A stretch of DNA of 64,000 bases, taken from Burkholderiaceae bacterium. GTDB taxonomy: Bacteria; Pseudomonadota; Gammaproteobacteria; Burkholderiales; Burkholderiaceae_E. The notes beneath the pieces are model-generated. The model saw only the letters and a list, made by a program, of their open reading frames with translations. It ran no database searches and was not told the DNA's origin. The position numbers were made by a program, and so were the translations under genes. Numbering within the stretch: the first letter of the stretch is position 1; the number at the start of each line of letters is the position of its first letter. Below, one piece after another: positions 47,214 to 56,254 of the stretch. The stretch is from contig JAMLIR010000008.1 of the NCBI GenBank assembly GCA_023954045.1, positions 84,594 through 148,593 of the forward strand, in the 5' to 3' direction.

Positions 47214-48383
47214 TCAGCCGGCCCGCGGTGCGAGCGGCGTCCAGTGGCTGCCCAGCGCGAGGGGCTGCGGCCATGCGAGCAGCAGGGCGGGCTCGGACGG
47301 GTGCCAGCGTCCCACGCCCTTCGCGCCGGCGATCACGACCGCGCCTTCGCCGATCCGGCCGAGCGCGCACGCCTGCTGCATCCGCGCGATGAGCGTCAGT
47401 TCCGACGGCGCGTCGTGGCGCCAGAGCATGGCCTGCCCGGTGGTCTGGCAGCTGACGACGAAGCCGCCCTCGGCGGGCGCGATGTCGCCGGCGTAGCCGG
47501 CGCCGCCGCCGCCGAAAGTCGGCACGTTCAGCGCGCGCCCGTCCCAGAGCGCGAACAGCGGCGCGTCGGCGCGGCGCGCCGGATCCTCGTGCTCGGCCTG
47601 CAACGCGAGACCCAGTGCGGGTCGCGCCAGGCCGGGCAGCGTGCTCCAGGCCATGTGCCGCACGCTCAGGCGTCGATCCGGCAGGCGCCATTGGCCACGC
47701 AGCACGCCGCTGCGGCCGTCGAGCAGCACGAGCGACGAATCCATCCGGTCCAGGTCGCGCTTGCGTCCGTCGGGGGTGCGCAGCACGCTGCCGTTGGCCA
47801 CGACGATCCCGCCGTCCGGGTCGACGAGCAGTTGATGCGGCTCGGGGCCGTGGCTGCGCCATTCGTCGAGCTTGCGCAGCGTGCGCCGGTCGCGCACGCC
47901 GATCCAGCCTTCGCCGCTGTCGGCGTCGAACTCGGTCGTCAGCAGCGCCTCGCCGCCGGGGTGGACGATCACGTGTCCCGCGAAGCGACGGTTGCCCGGC
48001 TCGTCGGTCGTCGAGACGCTGCGCATCGGGCGCCCGTCCGCGTCCACGCGCCAGAGCCAGGTGCCGTAGCGGAACGCGGCCGCGACGAATCCGCCGTCTT
48101 CCTCGGCCTGCAATCCATGGCCGCGTCCCGGGACCTGCACCTCGGACGCGACGCGGACCGCGCGCCGCTCCCAGTCGATCTCGATGATGCCGACCTGCTG
48201 CGCGCTGTCGGCGGCCGCGCCCCGCCAGGTGGCGCCGAGCCGGGTCGTGCGCGGATCCGCGGGCTGGGTGGCATCGGTTTGCGCGGCGAGACGCGGCGCG
48301 AAGTCGCCCGCGCCGGCCACGGCAGCGAAAGGAGACGCCGCGACCGATGCCGCGGCGAGCACGATGAACTCGCGTCGGTCCAT
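47214..48383 (-). CDS. DUF1513 periplasmic protein
   Basis: 389 aa. The N-terminus MDRREFIVLAAASVAASPFA has twin arginines and a hydrophobic stretch, suggesting Tat export. The rest has repeated short beta motifs (GLQAEEDGGFVAAAFRYGTWLW, VDPDGGIVVANGSVLRTPDGR) like a beta-propeller, matching DUF1513, found beside iron-uptake genes (EfeUOB-type loci). It is 14 bp after the TonB receptor in a Fur-controlled operon; an iron-related role is inferred. ATG at 48381-48383. Confidence 0.8.
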   Translation of the reverse strand: MDRREFIVLAAASVAASPFAAVAGAGDFAPRLAAQTDATQPADPRTTRLGATWRGAAADSAQQVGIIEIDWERRAVRVASEVQVPGRGHGLQAEEDGGFVAAAFRYGTWLWRVDADGRPMRSVSTTDEPGNRRFAGHVIVHPGGEALLTTEFDADSGEGWIGVRDRRTLRKLDEWRSHGPEPHQLLVDPDGGIVVANGSVLRTPDGRKRDLDRMDSSLVLLDGRSGVLRGQWRLPDRRLSVRHMAWSTLPGLARPALGLALQAEHEDPARRADAPLFALWDGRALNVPTFGGGGAGYAGDIAPAEGGFVVSCQTTGQAMLWRHDAPSELTLIARMQQACALGRIGEGAVVIAGAKGVGRWHPSEPALLLAWPQPLALGSHWTPLAPRAG

Positions 48384-48397
48384 GTCGATGCTCCCGA

Positions 48398-50680
48398 TCA
48401 GAACCGGTAGGAGACAGTGGCCTGCAGCGTGCGCGGCCGCCCCGGGATGTAGTGTCCGCGGTACAGGAAATCGGCGTAGTGCCGATCCGCGAGGTTGAAC
48501 AGGTTGAGCTTGAACGCGAAGTCGCCACGGACGTACTCGGCCATCAGGTCGACCGACACGAAGCCCGGAGCCTCGATCGGGCTCGTCGCGGCGAGGCCGA
48601 CCGGCTTGTCGTGGCTGCGCGCGGTGAGGCCACCACCGACCCGCCATTCCGGAGTCAATCGGTAGGTGCTCCACAGCGACGCGGTGTGCCTCGGCGTCAG
48701 GCCCGGTCGCGAGCCGACGGGCTCGGTGCCGGGAGCTCCGCTCGAGCTGTCGACCCGCGCGACCGGGATGAACGCGTACGAAACGAACGTCTCCCAGCGT
48801 GGCGTGATGCGCCCGGCCACGTCGATCTCGAGGCCGGCGGCGTGGCGTTTGCCCGAGAGCACGTAGTTGCACGCGTTCACCGTATCGGCGTCGCGATTGC
48901 GCTCGTTGTACTTGGTCGAGTGGAACAGCGCGAAGCGCGTCGACAGCCGGCCGCCCGCCGCCTCGATCCGGCCGCCGAGTTCGACGTTTCGGCTCTTCTC
49001 GGGGTCGACGTCCGCGGTGCCCGCATCGTACTGGTACGCGTCGCCCGACGTGTTGAACGAGGTGCCGTACGACAGGTGGTACGACTGGTGCGGCGTGGGC
49101 TGATAGAGCAGGCCCAGCCGCTGGCTGAGCAGCGAGTCGCTGCGGCCGATCGTGGTCGCGGGCGTGACGGCGCACGGGTTGTTGGCGTTCGCCGCCACTG
49201 CGATGTTGTGGTACGTGCCGTCGAAGCGATCCCAGCGCAGGCCGCCGAGCAGCTTCCACGACGGCGCGATGGTGACGAGGTCCTGGGCGTAGACGCCGAG
49301 CGCCTGCGCTTCGAAGATGCGGTTCTTCGTGAGCGTGCGCGTCGCCTCGCTGACGCGAGCGCCGTCGTCGGGCGTGCCCACCGTGGTCGTCGGCTTGGCC
49401 AGCGAGACGCCGGCCGGCACGGTCGCGGCGAAGTTCTCGAACGCCTCGTCGGCCAGGTCCACGCCCGCCTGCACCGAATGCTCGAGGCCGAACCAGCGGT
49501 GCTTGCCGCTGTAGTCGCTCTGCAGGTAGCGGGTGTCCATGTTCATGATCTTGTTGTTCGTTCCCCGCGTCAGCACCGTCGCGTCGCCGAACGTGTCGGC
49601 GTTGACCGCCAGGCCGGTGGGCTGCATAGCTGCACCCGCGAAGCGGATCGCGCTGGCGCGCTGGTCGCGCTCGTATTCGGCGATGCGCACCGCGGTGCGC
49701 AGTTCGGCGTCGTCGCCGAAGCGGAACACGTGCGAGAAGTGGCCCTGCGTGGTGCCGGTCTTCGCGTAGTCGCTCGCCATCCCGTAGTAGTTCTTCGGAT
49801 CGGTCTTCCACAGGTAGTTGCCGCCCGAAACCGGGCCGGGGGCCAGCCACGGCAGGCCGTAGTGGATGCCGTTGTCGTTCTGCAGGTGATACAGTCCGGC
49901 GGCGAACTCGTGCCGGGTGCCGATGCCCCAGCGATACGTCGGCGCGACGCCGTAGTTGTCCAGGGGCACCCCGTAGTTGTCGGCGCGCGTCACGACCATG
50001 TTCAGCCGCAGCGCCGCGTCCTGGCCGGTGCGCTTGTTGAAGTCGCCGAGCGTGCGCAGGTATTCGCCGGTGCCGAAGGTGACGCCCACCTCGTTCTGGT
50101 CGACGAGCAGGGGCCGCTTGCTGACCTGGTTGACGGCGCCGCCGGTGGAGCCGCGACCGAACAGCATCGAGGCCGAGCCGCGCAGCACCTCGAGGCGATC
50201 CCAGTTGAAGCTGTCGCGCTCGTAGAACGCCGGATCGCGCATGCCGTCGATGAAGATGTCGCCCGAGGCCTGCAGCGAGAACCCGCGCAGGCGGATGTCT
50301 TCCTCGGCACCCTCGGCCGCCTGGAAGCTGACCCCGGACGTGTGTTTGAGCGCCTCTTTCAGCGTGTCGAGGTTGCGGTCGTCGATCAGGCGTTCGGTGA
50401 TCACGGTGACCGACTGGGGAATGTCGCGCAGCGGCTGGTTGCCCTTGCCGATCGCGGTCGTCGTCGCGCGCAGCGTTTCCTTGCCGGTGGTTGTTTCGGG
50501 CGACGCTGTCGCGCGAACCGCGGGCATCACGGCCTCGGTCGCGGCCTTGCCCCGGCCGTCGGCGTCGATGGCGGGCTGTGCAGGCGTGGCGTCGATGGCT
50601 CCGAGCCCGGCCACCAGCGCCGCGATCGGCGAGAGTCGGGGGAACGAGGCGCGGGCGCGGGCGGCGGGAGTGCAGTGCAT
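48398..50680 (-). CDS. TonB-dependent siderophore receptor
   Basis: 760 aa outer-membrane receptor. The N-terminus has a hydrophobic segment (LSPIAALVAGLGAIDATPAQ) serving as signal. The plug is clear: GNQPLRDIPQSVTVITERLI, GFSLQASGDIFIDGMRD, LEVLRGSASMLFGRGSTGGAVN. It ends in LQATVSYRF with a terminal aromatic for barrel assembly. It most resembles the catecholate (Fiu-like) group; the ligand is a guess. The mRNA leader before the ATG (50678-50680) lacks a clear Shine-Dalgarno and carries a pyrimidine tract. Confidence 0.93.
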   Translation of the reverse strand: MHCTPAARARASFPRLSPIAALVAGLGAIDATPAQPAIDADGRGKAATEAVMPAVRATASPETTTGKETLRATTTAIGKGNQPLRDIPQSVTVITERLIDDRNLDTLKEALKHTSGVSFQAAEGAEEDIRLRGFSLQASGDIFIDGMRDPAFYERDSFNWDRLEVLRGSASMLFGRGSTGGAVNQVSKRPLLVDQNEVGVTFGTGEYLRTLGDFNKRTGQDAALRLNMVVTRADNYGVPLDNYGVAPTYRWGIGTRHEFAAGLYHLQNDNGIHYGLPWLAPGPVSGGNYLWKTDPKNYYGMASDYAKTGTTQGHFSHVFRFGDDAELRTAVRIAEYERDQRASAIRFAGAAMQPTGLAVNADTFGDATVLTRGTNNKIMNMDTRYLQSDYSGKHRWFGLEHSVQAGVDLADEAFENFAATVPAGVSLAKPTTTVGTPDDGARVSEATRTLTKNRIFEAQALGVYAQDLVTIAPSWKLLGGLRWDRFDGTYHNIAVAANANNPCAVTPATTIGRSDSLLSQRLGLLYQPTPHQSYHLSYGTSFNTSGDAYQYDAGTADVDPEKSRNVELGGRIEAAGGRLSTRFALFHSTKYNERNRDADTVNACNYVLSGKRHAAGLEIDVAGRITPRWETFVSYAFIPVARVDSSSGAPGTEPVGSRPGLTPRHTASLWSTYRLTPEWRVGGGLTARSHDKPVGLAATSPIEAPGFVSVDLMAEYVRGDFAFKLNLFNLADRHYADFLYRGHYIPGRPRTLQATVSYRF

Positions 50681-50698
50681 CGGTCGGTCCGTGGCGTG

Positions 50699-50745
50699 AG
50701 GGAAGCGGGAGAGAAGAAGGAGGAGAGAAGAACGAGGGAAGAAGC
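50699..50745 (-). other. Pyrimidine-rich tract between exbD and the TonB receptor
   Basis: Minus-strand RNA over these 47 nt is almost all C and U with very few G, inside a G-rich genome. Such C-rich, G-poor segments are where Rho loads. It may lower expression of the receptor relative to tonB-exbBD or protect the leader; no hairpin is seen. Confidence 0.4.
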
Positions 50746-50783
50746 GGGTGCGCCGGTGTGGTCGCGAGCGTCGGCCCGGCGCT

Positions 50784-51203
50784 TCAGCGCGATTCGGGCT
50801 CGCTCACGAAGCCGATCCGGGTCAGTCCGGCGCGGGCGGCGTCGGCGAGCGTCTCGGCCACGAAGCGGTAGTCGGTCGACTGGTCGGCGCGCAGGTGGAT
50901 CTCCGGCTGCGGCTCGCGCCCGCCCGCGGCGACCATGCGCTGCGCCGCTTCCTCGCGGGTGATCGATTCGCCGTTCCAGTAGCGGCCGCCGTTCGCGTCG
51001 ATCGCGAAGTCGATCCGCTGCGGCTCCAGGCGGTCGACCTGCGAATCCGCCCTGGGAAGTTCCAGCTTGACGGCGTGAGTGAGCAACGGCGCGGTGACGA
51101 TGAAGATCACGAGCAGCACCAGCATCACGTCGATCAGCGGCACCATGTTGATGTCCGACATCGGTGCCGACCCGCTCTTGCGGTCGAACGAGGCGAAGGC
51201 CAT
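50784..51203 (-). CDS. exbD: Biopolymer transport protein ExbD
   Basis: 139 aa. APMSDINMVPLIDVMLVLLVIFIVTAP is the conserved membrane helix with the proton-carrying aspartate in PLIDVML. A periplasmic domain follows. Together with ExbB and TonB it uses the proton gradient to drive TonB-dependent uptake. Starts 15 bp after exbB. Confidence 0.95.
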   Translation of the reverse strand: MAFASFDRKSGSAPMSDINMVPLIDVMLVLLVIFIVTAPLLTHAVKLELPRADSQVDRLEPQRIDFAIDANGGRYWNGESITREEAAQRMVAAGGREPQPEIHLRADQSTDYRFVAETLADAARAGLTRIGFVSEPESR

Positions 51204-51218
51204 GACGATGTTCCCCGT

Positions 51219-51968
51219 TCAGGCGCCGGCGACGGCGTGCAGCGGCTGCACGGCGCCCTGCGGCTGGCGCTCGGCCGATTGCAGCGCCTGTCCCATCGAC
51301 AGGAAGGTGAGCAGTTCGAACGCGAACGCGTCGAGCTTGCCGTTGAGCACGCGGTTGCTGCGGGTGAACGCGTTGTAGGCGACGACCGCGGGCACCGCGA
51401 CGCCGAGGCCGATCGCGGTCATGATCAGCGCCTCGCCGACCGGGCCCGCGACCTTGTCGAGCGTGCCGGCCCCGGAGATGCCGATCGCCACCAGAGCGTG
51501 GTAGACGCCCCAGACCGTGCCGAACAGTCCCACGAACGGCGCGGTCGCGCCGATCGTCGCGAGCGTGGTCAGGCCGTTTTCGAGCCGGGTGTTCTCCTCG
51601 TCGAGCACCTTCTTGATCGTGCGCGTGACGAAGTCCTGTGCGCTGCCGGCCTCGGAGAGCCGGGCGGCACCGTACTTCGCGTGATGCGCCTGCGCGTGCA
51701 TCGCGTGCGCGGCCAGGTGCGAGAACGGGTCGCGCGCACCGTGCGTGGCGATCTCGGCGTTCACTTCCTCGAGCGAGCGTGCGTTCCAGAACAGGCGCAG
51801 GAACTGCTCGCTGCGGCGCGCCCGGATCGCCTGCGACAGGCCCTTGATCGCGATCAGCACCCACGACGCCAGCGACATGGCCAGCAGCAGGAGCAGCAGG
51901 GTCCTGCCGACGGAATCGGTTTGGGCGAGGAAATGGGAGATCCCCAGCGAGACTTGCGGTTCCTGCAC
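51219..51968 (-). CDS. exbB: Biopolymer transport protein ExbB
   Basis: 249 aa starting at GTG (51966-51968), preceded by GGAGAGCTGATC. Three membrane helices: LLLLLLAMSLASWVLIAI, then TTLATIGATAPFVGLFGTVWGVYHAL and VGEALIMTAIGLGVAVPAVVAYNAF, which carry the family's glycine, threonine and proline positions. A much longer upstream reading frame runs through tonB and comEC antisense and is rejected. It begins 2 bp after the tonB stop. Confidence 0.94.
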   Translation of the reverse strand: MQEPQVSLGISHFLAQTDSVGRTLLLLLLAMSLASWVLIAIKGLSQAIRARRSEQFLRLFWNARSLEEVNAEIATHGARDPFSHLAAHAMHAQAHHAKYGAARLSEAGSAQDFVTRTIKKVLDEENTRLENGLTTLATIGATAPFVGLFGTVWGVYHALVAIGISGAGTLDKVAGPVGEALIMTAIGLGVAVPAVVAYNAFTRSNRVLNGKLDAFAFELLTFLSMGQALQSAERQPQGAVQPLHAVAGA

Positions 51969-51970
51969 GA

Positions 51971-52723
51971 TCAGCTCTCCAGTTCGAAAATCAGCGGCAT
52001 CACGACCCAGAACGGCATCGCGACGCCGTTCTCGGTGTAGGGCTTGAAGCGGGTGGCGCGGACCGTGGCGAGCGCCGCCTCGTCCAGGCGGGGGTAGCCC
52101 GACGAACGCACGATCACGGCTTCGCGCGGTGCTCCGCGGGCGTCGACCAGCACCCGGACGTCGACCCGCCCCTCCTCGAGCAGGCGGCGCGACGCCGACG
52201 GGTAGCGCAGGACCGGCAGGGTCAGGTACTCGACCGCGCGGATCGAGATGTCCTTCGGCGCGGGGCGGGGGGCGGGCGCGGCCGGCGGCGGCGCGACCGC
52301 GACCGACGTCTGCGGATCCGGGTCGCGGGCGGGAACGGCCGGCGCGGGCTCGATCGGGGCGGGCGCCTGCTGGGCGAGCTTCTCCGGCTTGGGCGGTTCG
52401 GGCGGGGCGACGACGGTGGGTTCGACGGGCTTCGCCGTCTTCTTCGTCGCGATCACCGGGCGCGGCCGCGGCGGCGCGACCGCGGGCGACGGAGGGGGTG
52501 GCGGCGGCGGCGCGACCCTCGGCGGCTCGGGGGCGGGGGGTGCGACCAACTCGGCGAAGATCGGGGCGGGCGCGCCGGCAGATGTTCGTGCCGGCGCGAG
52601 CCGCATCAGGCCGTGGATGGCCAGCGCGTGCAGCGCGACCATCGCGAGTGCGACCGCGGCCCGCGCCGGGCGGGGCAGCGGGGCGGTCGGGTGCGGCGCG
52701 GGCTTCGAGAGGCTGGTCGACAC
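51971..52723 (-). CDS. tonB: Energy transducer TonB
   Basis: 250 aa from a GTG at 52721-52723. An N-terminal helix (AAVALAMVALHALAIHGLM) is followed by a long proline-rich spacer (APPPPPPPSPAVAPPRPRP, PPEPPKPEKLAQQAPAPIEP) and the C-terminal TonB domain VLRYPSASRRLLEEGRVDVR ... SSGYPRLDEAALATVRATRF. It spans the periplasm to energise outer-membrane receptors. An upstream in-frame ATG at 52786 lies ahead of the -10 box and is rejected. First gene of tonB-exbB-exbD-receptor-DUF1513. Confidence 0.93.
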   Translation of the reverse strand: MSTSLSKPAPHPTAPLPRPARAAVALAMVALHALAIHGLMRLAPARTSAGAPAPIFAELVAPPAPEPPRVAPPPPPPPSPAVAPPRPRPVIATKKTAKPVEPTVVAPPEPPKPEKLAQQAPAPIEPAPAVPARDPDPQTSVAVAPPPAAPAPRPAPKDISIRAVEYLTLPVLRYPSASRRLLEEGRVDVRVLVDARGAPREAVIVRSSGYPRLDEAALATVRATRFKPYTENGVAMPFWVVMPLIFELES

Positions 52724-52748
52724 GTCGTGCGTTCTCGGCGAATTCGTC

Positions 52749-52794
52749 GCGAATGATAATTGGTCGCAAATAGAAATACAACGCATTCGTATTG
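52749..52794 (-). promoter_or_regulatory. Fur-controlled tonB promoter
   Basis: On the minus strand -35 TTGTAT (52776-52781) and -10 TATCAT (52753-52758) are 17 bp apart. Fur-like sequences cover both: CAATACGAATGCGTTG (52779-52794) over the -35 and CAATTATCATTCGC (52749-52762) over the -10. The first closely resembles the Fur box at 58304-58321. Confidence 0.65.
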
Positions 52795-52883
52795 GAATGT
52801 CCGGCCGGCATTCCGGAAACGACGCATCGGCCTAGCACGCCCGTCCAATGGCCGGACGCGCCGGGCTCGCCTAGCATCGGCCG

Positions 52884-55517
52884 ATGCAAGCGATCGGCGC
52901 ACTCGTCGGGTCCGTGCCCCTGCCGGCGGCGATCGTGTTCGCGGCCCTGCTCGTGCACCGGCTGGCGGCGCTGCCCGGGCCGATCGTCGCCGTGGTGCTG
53001 CTGCTCGCGGGGCTGGCCATCCTCGGTGTCGCGTCGGGGCGCCGCTCGCACCACGGATGGCGGCTGATCGCGGTCGCGTTGGCTGCCGCTGGCTGGACCC
53101 TGCAGGTGGCAGAGCGCGCGCTGTCCGAGCGGCTCGAGGCCTCGCTCGAAGGACGCGACTTCGTCGTCGTCGGTCGCATCGCTTCGATGCCCGTCGCATC
53201 CGATCGCGGGATCCGTTTCGCGTTCGACGTCGAGCGCTGCCTGGCGCCGGATGGCGCTTGCCCGGCCCCACGCCGCGTGCGGCTGTCGTGGCAAGGCCAC
53301 GCAGCGGCCGCGACCGCGGAGGGTCCGCCCGGGCGTGACGGGACGTCTGCGCCGCTGCCCGGCGAGCGTTGGCAACTCAACGTGCGGCTCAAGCGGCCGC
53401 ACGCACTGCACAACCCGGGCGCCTTCGACGCGGAGCTGCGCGCGCTCGAGGAAGGCATCGCCGCGACCGGCTACGTGCGCGCCTCGCGCCGCCAGCCGAT
53501 CGGCAACGAGCGACTCGACGACGGGTTCACGCCGGGCACCGCCTTCGAGCGCGCGCGCGCCCGCATGCGGGCGGCGATGCTCGGCGCGCTCGCGGATTCG
53601 CGCGAGGATGCCGCGAGCGTGCTGGTCGCGCTGGTCGTCGGCGACCAGGCGGCCATTCCCTCCCGCTGGTGGGAGATCTTCAACAAGACCGGCGTCGGGC
53701 ACCTGATGAGCATCTCGGGGCTGCACATCACGATGCTCGCCGGACTGGCCGTGCTGGCCAGCCGCCGCTTGCTGCGAACGCAGGTCGTCGCACGCACCGG
53801 CGTGTTGCTGCGCTGGCCCGCGGGTCGCATCGCCTGGCTGGCCGGTGTCGCCACGGCCTTCCTCTATGCCGGGCTGGCGGGCTGGGGAATCCCGGCGCAG
53901 CGCACCTGCTGGATGCTGCTGGTGGCAGGCGTCGCGCTGATTGCAGGGCGTTCGCGATCGACCCTGCACGTGCTGGCGCTGGCGGCAGGCGTCGTCACGC
54001 TGCTCGATCCGTGGGCGCCGCTGGCGGCGGGATTCTGGCTTTCGTTCGCGGCCGTCGCCGCGATCACGCTGCGTGGCTCGGCTCGACGGGCGCGCGCGGC
54101 GCCGGCGGTGCGAGCGGCTGGTGCCGCCGCGTCGCCGTGGGGGACCGGCGGTCGTGCAGGGCGTGCGCGCGAGTTCCTGATCGAGGCGGCGCGCACGCAA
54201 TGGGCCGCGACGCTCGCGCTCGTGCCGCTGGGGGCGCTGTTCTTCTCCTCGGTGTCGCTGGTCGGCCCGCTGGCCAACGCGTTCGCGATTCCGCTGGTCT
54301 CCGGGCTGATCACGCCGATCGCGATGCTGGGCGCCGCGTGCGCCCCGCTGGCGCCGGCGCTCGGCTCAGGGGTCCTGGCGCTCGCTGCGCTGGCGACCGC
54401 GGCGATGCTCGACCTTCTGGAGCCGCTATCGCGCTCTGCGTGGGCGACGCTCGTCATCGCCCAGCCGGAAGAAGCCGCACTCGCGCTGGCGGCGGCCGCG
54501 GTGGCCCTGATGCTGTGGCCGGTCCCGCTGCCGGGCCGGCGCGTGGCGTTCGCCGGCCTGCTGCCGCTGGCCGCGCAGTCGCCCGGCCTGCCGCCCGCGG
54601 GCTCGTTGCGCGTGACCGCGTTCGACGTCGGCCAGGGGATGGCGGTGCTCGTGGAGACGCCCGAGCGCCGCCTGCTCTACGACACTGGCCCGCTCTACGG
54701 CGGCGACTCCGAAGCCGGCGCGCGCGTCATCGTGCCGTGGTTGCGCGCGCGCGGGATCGACCACCTCGACGCGGTGATCGTCTCGCACCTCGACTCGGAC
54801 CACTCGGGCGGCCTGCCGAGCGTGTTGCGAAACCTGCACATCGATTGGCTCGCCGGCTCGCTGCCGCACGACCATCCGGCGCGCGAGGCGGGCCGTCCGT
54901 TTCACGATTGCCGCCGCGGGCACGCCTGGCGCTGGGGCGAAGTCGGATTCGAGATGCTGCACCCCGGGCTGGATCCGGTGCGCGGCGCGAAGTCGGCGAC
55001 CAACGCGTCGAGCTGCGTGCTGCGGATCGTCGCGCCGGCGGCGCGCGTGCTGCTGACCAGCGACATCGAGGCCGCGCAGGAGCGGGCGCTGGTCGCCACC
55101 TACGGGGCCGAAGGCCTGCGCTCGGACCTGATGCTCGCCCCGCACCACGGCAGCAGCACGTCGTCGAGCGCCGAGTTCCTCGAGGCGGTCGCACCGGCCT
55201 TTGCGATCGCGCAGGTCGGCTTCCGCAACCGCTACGGGCACCCGGCGCAGCGGGTCGACGCGCGCTATCGCGCGGCGGGCATCGCGCTGCTGCGCAGCGA
55301 TCGCGACGGCGCGATCGGGCTCACCTTTGCGCCGGCGAGCGCGCCCCGCGTCGAGCGCTCGCGCATCGACGACCGGCGCTACTGGCGGGTGCGCCTGCCC
55401 GACGACCCGGTCATTGCGCGGTCCAGCCCCCGTCCATCGCCCATGCCGCGCCGCGGACCTGCCCGGCGGCAGGCGAGCACAGGAACACGGTCAGCTCGCC
55501 GAGCTGCTCGGGCGTGA
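52884..55517 (+). CDS. comEC: ComEC/Rec2 DNA-uptake channel
   Basis: 877 aa. An N-terminal DUF4131 region and OB-like part precede the Competence domain (VALVVGDQAAIP, GHLMSISGLHITMLAGL, multiple helices about residues 275-560). The C-terminal metallo-beta-lactamase-like domain has FDVGQGMAVLVETP, SHLDSDHSGG and APHHGSSTSSSAEFLEAV. It transports single-stranded DNA across the inner membrane during transformation. The last 107 nt overlap bdhA on the other strand; the natural protein-like sequence ends near RRYWRVRLPDD and the tail is antisense read-through. Confidence 0.93.
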   Translation: MQAIGALVGSVPLPAAIVFAALLVHRLAALPGPIVAVVLLLAGLAILGVASGRRSHHGWRLIAVALAAAGWTLQVAERALSERLEASLEGRDFVVVGRIASMPVASDRGIRFAFDVERCLAPDGACPAPRRVRLSWQGHAAAATAEGPPGRDGTSAPLPGERWQLNVRLKRPHALHNPGAFDAELRALEEGIAATGYVRASRRQPIGNERLDDGFTPGTAFERARARMRAAMLGALADSREDAASVLVALVVGDQAAIPSRWWEIFNKTGVGHLMSISGLHITMLAGLAVLASRRLLRTQVVARTGVLLRWPAGRIAWLAGVATAFLYAGLAGWGIPAQRTCWMLLVAGVALIAGRSRSTLHVLALAAGVVTLLDPWAPLAAGFWLSFAAVAAITLRGSARRARAAPAVRAAGAAASPWGTGGRAGRAREFLIEAARTQWAATLALVPLGALFFSSVSLVGPLANAFAIPLVSGLITPIAMLGAACAPLAPALGSGVLALAALATAAMLDLLEPLSRSAWATLVIAQPEEAALALAAAAVALMLWPVPLPGRRVAFAGLLPLAAQSPGLPPAGSLRVTAFDVGQGMAVLVETPERRLLYDTGPLYGGDSEAGARVIVPWLRARGIDHLDAVIVSHLDSDHSGGLPSVLRNLHIDWLAGSLPHDHPAREAGRPFHDCRRGHAWRWGEVGFEMLHPGLDPVRGAKSATNASSCVLRIVAPAARVLLTSDIEAAQERALVATYGAEGLRSDLMLAPHHGSSTSSSAEFLEAVAPAFAIAQVGFRNRYGHPAQRVDARYRAAGIALLRSDRDGAIGLTFAPASAPRVERSRIDDRRYWRVRLPDDPVIARSSPRPSPMPRRGPARRQASTGTRSARRAARA

Positions 55518-56193
55518 CGAACTCGTGCGAGGGCTGCTTCTCGGAGACGAGCGCGATCTTCGCCTGCTCGACGGTCTGCCCGGACTGTGCCGCGCGCGCG
55601 TCGATCTGCTTCTGCACCAGCGGCGTCAGCACCCAGCCGGGGCAGATCGCGTTGCAGGTGATGCCGGTGCGCGCGTTCTCCAGCGCGACGACCTTGGTCA
55701 GCCCGACGATGCCGTGCTTGGCGGCGACGTAGGCCGACTTCTCGACCGATGCGACCAGTCCGTGGGTCGACGCGATGTTGACGATGCGCCCCCAGTTGCG
55801 CTGCTGCATCGCCGGCAGCGCGCAGCGCGTCGCGTGGAACGCGGCCGACAGGTTGATCGCGATCACCGCATCCCAGCGCTCGGTCGGGAAGCGCTCGACC
55901 GGCGCGACGTGCTGGATCCCGGCGTTGTTCACCAGGATGTCGACCGCGGCGCCGCGCGCGGCGATCCTCGCGAACATCGCCTCGATCTCGGCGGGCTTCG
56001 AGAGATCGGCGCCCTCGTAGCTCACCTCGACGCCGAACGACGCGGCCAGCTCGCCGCGCAACCGCTCGATCTCGGCGGGCTCGCCGAACCCGTTCAGCAC
56101 CAGGTTGGCGCGCTGGCGTGCCAGCGCGCGCGCGATACCGAGCCCGATCCCGCTGGTCGAACCGGTGACGAGTGCGAGCTTTCCTTCGAGCAT
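55411..56193 (-). CDS. bdhA: 3-hydroxybutyrate dehydrogenase
   Basis: A 260-aa short-chain dehydrogenase. NAD motif VTGSTSGIGLGIA, NNAGIQHVAPVE, catalytic S-Y-K in NIASTHGLVASVEKSAYVAAKHG, NAICPGWVLTPLVQKQI and the C-terminal GAAWAMDGGWTAQ match bacterial BdhA. It oxidises 3-hydroxybutyrate from polyhydroxybutyrate breakdown to acetoacetate. ATG at 56191-56193, 13 bp from a palindrome shared with the divergent hydrolase gene. Confidence 0.94.
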   Translation of the reverse strand: MLEGKLALVTGSTSGIGLGIARALARQRANLVLNGFGEPAEIERLRGELAASFGVEVSYEGADLSKPAEIEAMFARIAARGAAVDILVNNAGIQHVAPVERFPTERWDAVIAINLSAAFHATRCALPAMQQRNWGRIVNIASTHGLVASVEKSAYVAAKHGIVGLTKVVALENARTGITCNAICPGWVLTPLVQKQIDARAAQSGQTVEQAKIALVSEKQPSHEFVTPEQLGELTVFLCSPAAGQVRGAAWAMDGGWTAQ

Positions 56194-56206
56194 GATCCCT
56201 CCCTGT

Positions 56207-56227
56207 ACAATTCCCGCGGAATTGTAG
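56207..56227. promoter_or_regulatory. 21-bp palindrome between bdhA and the alpha/beta hydrolase gene
   Basis: Arms TACAATTCC (56207-56215) and GGAATTGTA (56219-56227) are separated by CGC. Each arm carries TACAAT, a good -10 hexamer, one reading towards each gene. A dimeric repressor here would control both promoters. The regulator is not in the window as far as I can tell. Confidence 0.6.
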
Positions 56228-56254
56228 CGGCTCCCAACACAGCGCCTTGCACCG

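Noticed and set aside
52724-52786. An ATG start for tonB at 52786
   Set aside because: It lies upstream of the -10 element and inside the Fur-box region, so it would not be in the mRNA.
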